Of a stretch of 12,492 nucleotides of DNA, positions 6,423-12,492 are shown in pieces. The notes under the pieces were generated by a model. It had not been told where the DNA came from and made no database searches. It was given only the letters and a program-made list of their open reading frames with translations. Source of the stretch: an uncultured Flavobacteriaceae bacterium (lineage in GTDB: Bacteria; Bacteroidota; Bacteroidia; Flavobacteriales; Flavobacteriaceae); contig CALGUD010000167.1 in the NCBI GenBank assembly GCA_937901915.1, forward strand, positions 1-12,492, given 5' to 3'. The position numbers were made by a program, and so were the translations under genes. Position 1 is the first letter of the stretch; each line of letters starts with the position of its first letter.

Positions 6423-8828
6423 CTAATTTCTTAAAGGTTTGCCTGTTTTTAGCATATGTTGAATACGTTCTAATGTTTTACGTTCGGTACATAATGATAA
6501 GAAAGCTTCGCGTTCCAGGTCAAGTAAATATTGTTCTGAAACTAACGTTGCTTCAGACAGGTCACCACCTGCCATTACGTAAGCGAGTTTGTTTGCTATT
6601 TTCTTATCGTGTTCGGAGATATAATTTCCGGCTTCCATGGAGTCTGTACCTACAAAAAACATTCCCAGAGCCTGTTTGCCAAGCACTTTGATGTCTTTTC
6701 GGTGTATCGGTTGAGTATAACCGGCTTCTGCAAGCAGTAATGCATGTTTTTTGGCCTCAGCAATCTGCCTGTCTTTATTTACAACCACTACATCTTTTCC
6801 TTTTTGAAGTATGCCGAGATCAAAGGCTTCATGTGCCGATGTTGATACTTTGGCCATACCGATAGTTAAAAAATATTCCTGTAGCACATTTAATTCAACA
6901 TCGTTTTTACGAAAAGTATCCGCAGCTCTTACGGTCATTTCTTTAGAGCCACCACCTCCCGGAATAACACCCACACCAAACTCTACCAGTCCAATATAAG
7001 TTTCAGCAGCAGCCACTACTTTATCGGCATGCATTGAGAGTTCACATGCACCTCCGAGTGACATTCCATGTGGTGCAGAAACGGTTGGGATAGATGAATA
7101 CCGCATACGCATCATTGTATCCTGGAACATTTTTATGGCCATATTTAACTCATCATATTCCTGCTCTACAGCCATCATAAATATCATTCCTATGTTGGCG
7201 CCTACAGAAAAGTTTGCTGCCTGGTTACCAACAACAAGTCCCTGGTAATCTTTTTCGGCAATGTCAAAGGCTTTATTAAGTCCGGCAAGGACATCACCTC
7301 CTATAGTGTTCATTTTGGATTGAAATTCAACATTTAGAATACCATCACCTAAATCTTCAACAACAACTCCGCTATTTTTCCATACTTCATTGCTCGTTCT
7401 TATGTTATCTAAAATAATGAAAGCATCCTGGCCGGGTTTTTTAACCTGTGCCTTTGCATTTATATCATAATAGTAAGTGGCACCGTCTTTTACTGTATAG
7501 AAGGATTTATTTCCTTCAGAAAGCATTTTACTAACCCATTCAGCAGGTTCAAGGCCTTCATTTTTCATGAGTTCAATACCTTTTTCAACGCCAACGGCAT
7601 CCCATATTTCAAATGGGCCATTTACCCAACCGAACCCGGCTTTCATAGCATCATCAATTCTGTATAACTCATCAGAAATTTCAGGTATCCTGTTTTGAAC
7701 ATAGGCAAACATGGCGGCAAAGTTTTTCCTGTAAAACTCACCGGCTTTATCTTTTCCACCAATGAGGATAGGGAAGCGGTCAATTACCTTATCAACGGTT
7801 TTGGTAAGCTCCAGTGTTGCAAATTTTGTTTTTTCTGAAGATCTGTATTCCAGGATGTTAAGATCCAGTGCTAAAATTTCACTTTTACCGTCGTCACTTT
7901 TAACCTTCTTATAAAATCCTTGCCCGGTTTTACTTCCTAACCATTTATTATCAACCATGGTTTGGATAAAGTCCGGTAATTTAAATATATCATGACGTTC
8001 ATCATTTGGACAGTTTTCATAAATACCATTAGCAACATGCACAAGGGTATCCAAGCCAACCACATCTACTGTTCTGAAAGTAGCCGACTTAGGCCGTCCG
8101 ATAACAGGGCCTGTAAGTTTGTCAACTTCTTCTACAGTGAGCCCCAGTTCTTTTACCTGGTGGAATAAACTCTGTATCCCAAAAATCCCTATCCGGTTAC
8201 CAATAAATGCCGGGGTATCTTTCGCCAAAACGGAGGTTTTTCCCAGGAATTTTTCGCCGTACATCATCAGAAAGTCTGTAACTGCCTGATCACACCCTGG
8301 CCCGGGAACTACTTCAAAAAGTTTTAAATATCGTGGGGGATTAAAAAAATGCGTTACAGCAAAGTGTTTTTGAAAATCTTCGCTTCTTCCTTCATTCATG
8401 AACTTGATAGGAATACCTGAAGTATTGGAAGTTATTAAAGTTCCCGCTTTCCGGTATTTTTCTATCTGGTCAAAAACTTTTTGTTTGATATCCAGTCTTT
8501 CTACCACAACTTCAATAATCCAGTCTACGTCTTTAATTTTTTGTAAATCATCATCAAGGTTGCCGGTAGAAATCCGCTCTGCAAATTTTTGATGGTAAAT
8601 AGGTGATGGATTGGATTTTAATGCTGCAGTAAGGTTATCATTTACAATTCTGTTTCTTACTGCTTTATTTTCTAAGGTAAGGCCTTTGGCCTTCTCTCTG
8701 TCATTTAGTTCCCTGGGAAGAATATCCAGTAACAGAACTTCAACCCCAATATTTGCAAAGTGACAGGCAATACCGCTTCCCATAATACCAGAGCCTATTA
8801 CCGCAACTTTTTTTATTCTTCTTGTCAT
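6423..8828 (-). CDS. fadN: 3-Hydroxyacyl-CoA dehydrogenase/enoyl-CoA hydratase fusion (FadN-like)
   Basis: Bifunctional enzyme for the two middle steps of beta-oxidation, 801 residues. The N-terminal half is the NAD-dependent 3-hydroxyacyl-CoA dehydrogenase: GSGIMG (12-17) in the Rossmann loop, NTSGIPI (135-141), THFFNPPRYLKLFEVVPG with the H160/E172 catalytic pair at the normal 12-residue spacing, then DTPAFIGNR (204-212). A second dehydrogenase C-terminal region covers about 360-430. The C-terminal part, from about 485, is a crotonase fold with NFSVGANI (539-546) and both hydratase acids, E596 in GGACELSMHAD and E616 in GLVEFGVG, 20 residues apart as in classical enoyl-CoA hydratases. Dehydrogenase-first order is that of FadN, opposite to E. 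coli FadB. It follows marR by 30 bases and so is co-transcribed. The leader CATAAAATGAC is identical to that of the acyl-CoA ligase. Confidence 0.95.
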   Translation of the reverse strand: MTRRIKKVAVIGSGIMGSGIACHFANIGVEVLLLDILPRELNDREKAKGLTLENKAVRNRIVNDNLTAALKSNPSPIYHQKFAERISTGNLDDDLQKIKDVDWIIEVVVERLDIKQKVFDQIEKYRKAGTLITSNTSGIPIKFMNEGRSEDFQKHFAVTHFFNPPRYLKLFEVVPGPGCDQAVTDFLMMYGEKFLGKTSVLAKDTPAFIGNRIGIFGIQSLFHQVKELGLTVEEVDKLTGPVIGRPKSATFRTVDVVGLDTLVHVANGIYENCPNDERHDIFKLPDFIQTMVDNKWLGSKTGQGFYKKVKSDDGKSEILALDLNILEYRSSEKTKFATLELTKTVDKVIDRFPILIGGKDKAGEFYRKNFAAMFAYVQNRIPEISDELYRIDDAMKAGFGWVNGPFEIWDAVGVEKGIELMKNEGLEPAEWVSKMLSEGNKSFYTVKDGATYYYDINAKAQVKKPGQDAFIILDNIRTSNEVWKNSGVVVEDLGDGILNVEFQSKMNTIGGDVLAGLNKAFDIAEKDYQGLVVGNQAANFSVGANIGMIFMMAVEQEYDELNMAIKMFQDTMMRMRYSSIPTVSAPHGMSLGGACELSMHADKVVAAAETYIGLVEFGVGVIPGGGGSKEMTVRAADTFRKNDVELNVLQEYFLTIGMAKVSTSAHEAFDLGILQKGKDVVVVNKDRQIAEAKKHALLLAEAGYTQPIHRKDIKVLGKQALGMFFVGTDSMEAGNYISEHDKKIANKLAYVMAGGDLSEATLVSEQYLLDLEREAFLSLCTERKTLERIQHMLKTGKPLRN

Positions 8829-8858
8829 TTTATGTATTCTTATTAATTAGTAGACTAC

Positions 8859-9299
8859 TTATTTCTGATCAAATATTTTCTTTTCCGCTATGAGTTCACA
8901 TATCATCTCTGTTACTTCAAAAAAATGTTTTAATTTTTCTTCAGAGATATTTTTTTTAATTTCTTCATTAAATTTTAGAACGGCTTCTCGTGAAAAATCC
9001 CGTTTCTCTTTTCCAAATTCAGTAAGTTTGATAATAACACTCCTGCCGTCTTCCGGATGAGGCTCCCTATAAATCAGCCCTTTTTCTTCCATGGATTTCA
9101 AGGTGCGGGAAAGGCTTGTAGCTTCCATTCCCATACGTGGGCCTAATGAGGTAGATGGACTTCCTTCATCGGGGTCAATACTTAGTATTGCAAATCCGGC
9201 TGCCATGGTATAGCCATATTTCACAGCTTCTTCATTGTACATTTTGGCCACAGCCTGCCAGGTTGCACGTAAAGCATAATCTATGGTTTTGTCTTTCAT
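8859..9299 (-). CDS. MarR-family transcriptional regulator
   Basis: Winged-helix DNA-binding protein of 146 residues, normal for MarR. After an N-terminal dimerisation helix, residues about 48-75 form the helix-turn-helix ending in EATSLSRTLKSMEEKGLI, and 78-96 form the wing (REPHPEDGRSVIIKLTEFG, with the family's DxR signature). C-terminal helices 100-140 complete the dimer. First gene of the beta-oxidation operon, 30 bases ahead of fadN, so it most likely represses its own operon and is released by an acyl-CoA or fatty acid; the ligand is inferred from context only. The promoter box and a 30-bp palindrome immediately upstream fit autoregulation. ATG at 9299 begins MKDKTIDYALRATW; no Shine-Dalgarno is present. 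Confidence 0.93.
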   Translation of the reverse strand: MKDKTIDYALRATWQAVAKMYNEEAVKYGYTMAAGFAILSIDPDEGSPSTSLGPRMGMEATSLSRTLKSMEEKGLIYREPHPEDGRSVIIKLTEFGKEKRDFSREAVLKFNEEIKKNISEEKLKHFFEVTEMICELIAEKKIFDQK

Positions 9300-9318
9300 A
9301 GAAAAATTGATGTAATCT

Positions 9319-9326
9319 CAAATATA
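9319..9326 (-). promoter_or_regulatory. Candidate -7 box of the marR-fadNAE promoter
   Basis: Minus-strand TATATTTG matches TAnnTTTG exactly and is identical to the box before the GH5 gene. Transcription would begin near 9312, leaving a short leader of about 13 bases before the ATG. Its upstream half-site region falls inside the 9329-9358 palindrome, so a bound regulator would block RNA polymerase. Confidence 0.6.
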
Positions 9327-9328
9327 CA

Positions 9329-9358
9329 AAAAAATATTATGCACGCATAATATTTTTT
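9329..9358. promoter_or_regulatory. Probable MarR operator, 30-bp palindrome
   Basis: AAAAAATATTATGC (9329-9342) and GCATAATATTTTTT (9345-9358) are exact inverse repeats with a two-base centre, AC. The palindrome starts two bases upstream of the marR -7 box and covers the expected -33 region. Its size, symmetry and place match the binding site of a MarR dimer. No second copy was noticed at the acyl-CoA ligase promoter, so control of that gene by the same protein is not supported. Confidence 0.75.
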
Positions 9359-9706
9359 ATAAGAATTTGGAACGAAAAACTAAAGATACGAAATTAGGTT
9401 ATTGTATTAAACTATTGATTTTGAAATGTTTCGTTAAGATGTTGGATGACGGTCTAATTAAAAATTCAGAATTAAGAATGCAGAATTATGAATTTGAGGA
9501 TTGAAAATTAAAAATTTAAGATTAATGTTGAATGAACGATGTCGGGTGACTGGTGATTTAAGATTGAAAATTGCGACTTAAAACTAATAAGCAATTAGCA
9601 ACTAACATAATCAAACGATTAAACAGCTGCAATTTACAAAGACGGACAATATTTTACTTATTTTTGAAAGAAAGCGTATTCAAGAGAAAAAAGAACTACA
9701 GAATAA
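9359..9706. other. Gene-free AT-rich spacer with short direct repeats
   Basis: No convincing gene lies between the MarR palindrome and the 2H gene. Direct repeats are visible: CAGAATTAAGAATG/CAGAATTATGAATT in tandem (9467-9494, 12 of 14 alike), GATTGAAAATT at 9499-9509 and 9562-9572, and ATTTAAGATT at 9514-9523 and 9556-9565. This looks like degenerate spacer repeat of the sort common in flavobacterial genomes. The plus-strand promoter of the next gene is near its right end. Confidence 0.6.
9659..9666 (+). promoter_or_regulatory. Candidate -7 box for the 2H-type gene
   Basis: TATTTTTG fits TAnnTTTG and lies 40 bases before the ATG at 9707, giving a leader of about 30-35 bases. No clear TTTG is seen at the expected -33 distance (only TTTA near 9633). 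In such AT-rich DNA a chance match is possible. Confidence 0.4.
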
Positions 9707-10390
9707 ATGAATCTAATAGAGCATTACAACAAATTATATCAAGATTCAATTCAAAAAATACGATCGGATTCATATAAGATTGATAAGTTAATAGATTCTA
9801 CTAATGATAAAAGATTCGGAATTACCCTTTTATTTCGACCTGATAGTTCAGTAAAGGCAAATATTCAAAGATTTCTTTCAGAGATTAGGTCAATAGAGCC
9901 AAACCAATACTTTTACCGTGATTCTGATTTACATGTGACAGTGATGTCAATAATTTCCTGCTATGATGGATTCAATCTTAGCCAGGTAAATATTGATAAT
10001 TATATAGACACCATAAAGAAAAGCATAAGCGGATTGGGTCGCTTTAATATAGAATTCAAGGGGTTAACAGCCTCCCCGTCTTGCCTAATGGTACAAGGAT
10101 TTTTAGAAAATAATTCACTAAATCTGATTCGTGATAATTTGAGAGTTAACTTTAAAAATACAGATATAGAACAGTCAATAGATAAGAGGTATGCAATCCA
10201 AACCGCTCATTCGACAATATTAAGGTTAAAACATCAACTTAATAACAAAGAGAGTTTTTTGGAAAAAGTGAATGATTATAGAGATTTCTATTTTGGTAAT
10301 TTTGAAGTTGATACATTAGAATTAGTATTTAATGACTGGTATCAAAGAAAAGAATTTGTAAGAACATTATATAAATTTAGATTGAAATAA
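9707..10390 (+). CDS. 2H phosphoesterase-like protein (LigT/2'-5' RNA ligase superfamily)
   Basis: 227-residue protein with the two HxT motifs that define the 2H superfamily: H76-V-T78 in DSDLHVTVMS and H168-S-T170 in TAHSTILRL, 92 residues apart and both preceded by short hydrophobic strands as expected. Members of this fold hydrolyse or ligate 2',3'-cyclic or 2'-5' phosphodiester bonds in RNA or cyclic nucleotides; the substrate here cannot be told. No signal peptide or membrane segment, so probably cytoplasmic. It stands alone on the plus strand between marR and the acyl-CoA ligase, both minus, flanked on each side by repetitive AT-rich spacer. Its codons look more AT-rich than those of the neighbouring fad genes, which may mean recent arrival. 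ATG at 9707 is the natural start; there is a weak AT-rich leader and no Shine-Dalgarno. Confidence 0.78.
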   Translation: MNLIEHYNKLYQDSIQKIRSDSYKIDKLIDSTNDKRFGITLLFRPDSSVKANIQRFLSEIRSIEPNQYFYRDSDLHVTVMSIISCYDGFNLSQVNIDNYIDTIKKSISGLGRFNIEFKGLTASPSCLMVQGFLENNSLNLIRDNLRVNFKNTDIEQSIDKRYAIQTAHSTILRLKHQLNNKESFLEKVNDYRDFYFGNFEVDTLELVFNDWYQRKEFVRTLYKFRLK

Positions 10391-10452
10391 AAACCAAACA
10401 GTTATAATAGTGTCAAGATAGAATAACTTTCAATAGTTAAAATCCAAACATT

Positions 10453-10483
10453 CGTGAACTTACCTTCGGTAAGCAGGTTCGTG
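10453..10483 (+). ncRNA. Bulged hairpin downstream of the 2H gene
   Basis: In plus-strand RNA, CGUGAAC (10453-10459) pairs with GUUCGUG (10477-10483) using two G-U pairs, and UUACC (10460-10464) pairs with GGUAA (10468-10472) around a UUC loop. GCAG (10473-10476) is left as a one-sided bulge. It starts 62 bases after the stop codon. No T-run follows, so it is not a standard terminator. It could be a 3' UTR structure or a dispersed repeat; a separate RNA gene is not shown. Confidence 0.4.
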
Positions 10484-10542
10484 GCAATTAAAATTCACCT
10501 TAACACCTCCAAATTCCAAGCTCTAAATTCCAATAACTAAAT

Positions 10543-10566
10543 AACCAATTAACCAATTAACTAAAT
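10543..10566. repeat. Short tandem octamers at the ligase stop
   Basis: AACCAATT occurs twice in tandem (10543-10550 and 10551-10558), followed by the related AACTAAAT (10559-10566), which touches the ligase stop codon. Upstream, CCAAATTCCAAGCTCTAAATTCC-like sequence (from about 10508) is similarly repetitive. It mirrors the repetitive spacer on the other side of the 2H gene. Confidence 0.5.
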
Positions 10567-12347
10567 CACACATCATGCTCATAAATCTTATTGTAGAGGT
10601 CAAGATACTTCTCTTTAATCACTTTTCTTTTAAGTTTCATGGTAGGAGTTAAATGACCGGCTTCAATACTCCATACATCGGGTGTAAGTTCAAAGCGTTT
10701 TACTTTTTCCCATTTGCCGAATTTTTCATTGTGAAAATCTACTTCTTCCTGAATTCTCGATATTACTTGTGGATTGTTTATGAGGGAAGTTTCATTATCT
10801 CCAACTTTTATTCTATGTCTAATTGCCCATTCCTTTATAAATTCGAAGTTAGGTTGAATGAATGCTGCAGGCATTTTTTCACCTTCACCAACTACCATAA
10901 CCTGCTCTATGAATCTGGATTGTTTTAATTGGTTCTCTATGATTTGTGGTGCGACATATTTACCACCTGATGTTTTAAACATTTCTTTTTTCCGGTCGGT
11001 TATCCTCAGGAAACCCTCTTCGTTTAATTCTCCTATATCACCTGTATGGAAATACCCATCAGTCATCACTTCCTTGGTCATTTCCGGTTCTTTATAATAT
11101 CCCATCATAACCTGTGGACCCTTCACAAGGATTTCGCCATCTTCTGCTATTTTAACATCGGTTTCCGGAATTAATTTGCCTACGGTGCCAATTTTAAAGC
11201 CTTTATTACGCATATCATTAACAGCAATAACAGGTGAGGTTTCTGTTAGCCCGTAGCCTTCCATAACACCCATTTCGGCAGCATTAAAAACCCTTGCCAG
11301 CCTGTGCTGTAATGCAGCACTTCCTGAGGCAATAAGTTTCAGGTTGCCTCCCAGTCCTTCTTTCCACTTTTTAAAGATAAGCTTTCTTGCTATTTTTAGT
11401 TTAAGTTCATACCACCATCCATTTTCGCCATAGGGTTCATATTTTAGTCCTACATCAACAGCCCAGAAAAACAATTTTTTCTTGATGCCTTTCAGGTCAG
11501 TCCCCTTGGCAATTATTTTATCATATACTTTTTCCAGGAGTCGTGGAACAGCTGTCATTACATCCGGCTTCACTTCTTTGATATTTTCACTGATGGTCTC
11601 AATGGATTCAGCATAATAGATGCTTACACCTTTATATAAATACAAATAGATCAGCATCCTCTCATAAACATGACATACGGGCAAAAAGCTTAATGCTTTG
11701 GCACTACCGGCTTCCAAAGGAAGCCTTTCAGCACTGTTTAAGGCATTACTGGATAAATTTTTATGAGATAACATCACACCTTTTGGCTTTCCGGTTGTAC
11801 CGGATGTGTAAATTATTGTAGCGAGATCTTCAGATGTTATTTTATCCTTAAGTTTTTCAACTTCTTCCTGGTTGCCTTGATCTTTTCCCAACTCCAAAAT
11901 CTCATTCAAGTTTTTACAACCATCAATTTCATCAAAAGAATATACCTCTTTTAGAGTGGGGACATTCTTTTTTATAGCATTTACCTTGTCTAAAACTTCT
12001 TTACAGGAAACAAAACAGTATGTGGATTCGGAATGATTCAGTACATACTCATACTCTTCCTTAGAGATAGTAGGGTAAATAGGTACATTTTGAGAACCTA
12101 GTTGTAAAACACCTATATCCACTATGTTCCATTCCGTTCTGTTATTTAAGGATATAACAGCTATTTTATCATTAGGTTTTACACCCATTTGTAATAATCC
12201 CCGGCTGAGGGCATTTGATTTATCAATGAATTCCTGCGTTGAAGTCTTAACCCATTCTCCATCGTACTTTGTTGCCAAAGCATCGCTTAGAGGAAAATTC
12301 TCAAGTTGGTAATACGGAAAATCAAAAAGCCTTGAAATTTTAGTCAT
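10566..12347 (-). CDS. Long-chain fatty acid-CoA ligase (AMP-forming, FAA1/FadD15 type)
   Basis: Adenylate-forming enzyme that converts a fatty acid, ATP and CoA to acyl-CoA, feeding the nearby beta-oxidation operon; probably cytoplasmic or membrane-peripheral. With ATG at 12347 it has 593 residues. Motifs: IIYTSGTTGKPKGVMLSH (about 178-195, phosphate loop), EGYGLTETSP (363-372), GYFHTGDIGEL (431-441), ITDRKKEMFKTSGGKYVAP (449-467) and a C-terminal TPTMKLKRK with the candidate catalytic lysine near 571. The length and EGYGLTETSP...TSGGKYVAP set match the long-chain FAA1-like branch. The frame stays open to a TTG at 12398, but that codon lies inside a promoter box, and ATG12347 has the leader CATAAAATGAC shared with fadN and begins MTKISRLFDFPYYQL. 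The gene is monocistronic here, separated from marR by the 2H gene. Chain-length preference is inferred. Confidence 0.94.
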   Translation of the reverse strand: MTKISRLFDFPYYQLENFPLSDALATKYDGEWVKTSTQEFIDKSNALSRGLLQMGVKPNDKIAVISLNNRTEWNIVDIGVLQLGSQNVPIYPTISKEEYEYVLNHSESTYCFVSCKEVLDKVNAIKKNVPTLKEVYSFDEIDGCKNLNEILELGKDQGNQEEVEKLKDKITSEDLATIIYTSGTTGKPKGVMLSHKNLSSNALNSAERLPLEAGSAKALSFLPVCHVYERMLIYLYLYKGVSIYYAESIETISENIKEVKPDVMTAVPRLLEKVYDKIIAKGTDLKGIKKKLFFWAVDVGLKYEPYGENGWWYELKLKIARKLIFKKWKEGLGGNLKLIASGSAALQHRLARVFNAAEMGVMEGYGLTETSPVIAVNDMRNKGFKIGTVGKLIPETDVKIAEDGEILVKGPQVMMGYYKEPEMTKEVMTDGYFHTGDIGELNEEGFLRITDRKKEMFKTSGGKYVAPQIIENQLKQSRFIEQVMVVGEGEKMPAAFIQPNFEFIKEWAIRHRIKVGDNETSLINNPQVISRIQEEVDFHNEKFGKWEKVKRFELTPDVWSIEAGHLTPTMKLKRKVIKEKYLDLYNKIYEHDV

Positions 12348-12395
12348 TTTATGAATTTTACTGTCTTGCAAAATAGGAAAAAAGCCGGGTATTTT

Positions 12396-12403
12396 CAAAA
12401 GTA
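12396..12403 (-). promoter_or_regulatory. Candidate -7 box for the acyl-CoA ligase
   Basis: Minus-strand TACTTTTG matches TAnnTTTG. Its last three bases are the TTG that opens the longest possible reading frame, so transcription starting a few bases later would exclude that TTG and leave about 40 bases before ATG12347. No strong -33 element is seen at the usual distance; a TTTG lies farther upstream (12437-12440). Confidence 0.5.
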
Positions 12404-12440
12404 ATATAAAAAAAAGGAAGCTGTCTAAAAAGGTATCAAA

Positions 12441-12492
12441 ACTGTCTGTTCGAGCGCCAGCCCGACAGAGTCATTCTGGCGGGCAGTCGAGA
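12441..12492. repeat. GC-rich dispersed-type repeat cut by the window edge
   Basis: The stretch is markedly GC-richer than its surroundings. It contains an inverted repeat CGCCAG (12455-12460)/CTGGCG (12476-12481) with CCCG/CGGG just inside and outside, enclosed by TTCGAG (12450-12455, ending on the first arm base) and GTCGAG (12486-12491). This resembles the TTCGAGCG...CAGTCGAGA spacer repeats seen in flavobacteria, with a hairpin insert in the middle. The right end is not visible. Confidence 0.45.

Noticed and set aside
9571..9777. Open frame of 68 codons ahead of and overlapping the 2H gene
   Set aside because: Low-complexity, lysine/asparagine-rich translation from AT-rich spacer, no family motif, and it overlaps the 2H gene start in another frame.
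10453..10483. Intrinsic terminator for the 2H gene or the ligase
   Set aside because: No T-run follows on either strand, so the hairpin alone does not support a Rho-independent terminator.

Overview
The window looks like chromosomal DNA from a Bacteroidota species, most likely a flavobacterium. The reasons are: low GC; a lipoprotein signal ending LFINC; almost no Shine-Dalgarno sequences, with TAAAA-type leaders instead; boxes matching the Bacteroidota -7 promoter consensus TAnnTTTG ahead of several genes; a thrombospondin-type-3 stalk on a surface enzyme; a four-helix-bundle (S23/IVP-type) protein; and AT-rich, repetitive spacers. This placement is an inference from gene style; no rRNA is present.

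Layout. 1-1106 (+) is the C-terminal bulk of an IS5/IS1182-type DDE transposase whose start lies before the window. It converges on a minus-strand gene (1297-2532) for a surface lipoprotein with three calcium-binding type-3 repeats and a GH5 (mannanase/cellulase-like) catalytic domain. A hairpin between the two could terminate both.

9299 down to 2723 (-) is a beta-oxidation operon: a MarR-type regulator, then a hydroxyacyl-CoA dehydrogenase/enoyl-CoA hydratase fusion (FadN order), a thiolase (FadA) and a long acyl-CoA dehydrogenase (FadE), ending in a clear intrinsic terminator. Together with the acyl-CoA ligase at 10566-12347 (-) these give activation, dehydrogenation, hydration, second dehydrogenation and thiolysis of fatty acids. 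A 30-bp near-perfect palindrome next to the marR promoter box is the obvious candidate operator, probably autoregulatory and covering the whole operon.

Two insertions break this tidy picture. Between fadA and fadE sits a small four-helix-bundle gene, with a decayed second copy of it and CAAGAC heptamer repeats that point inward from both ends. Between marR and the ligase sits a lone plus-strand gene for a 2H-phosphoesterase-like protein (two HxT motifs), flanked by AT-rich repetitive spacers and followed by a bulged hairpin. The right edge begins a GC-richer dispersed repeat that is cut by the window.

Most of the window is ordinary metabolism. The parts worth a second look are the four-helix-bundle/heptamer cassette with its relic copy, the MarR palindrome, the orphan 2H protein and the palindrome upstream of the GH5 gene.
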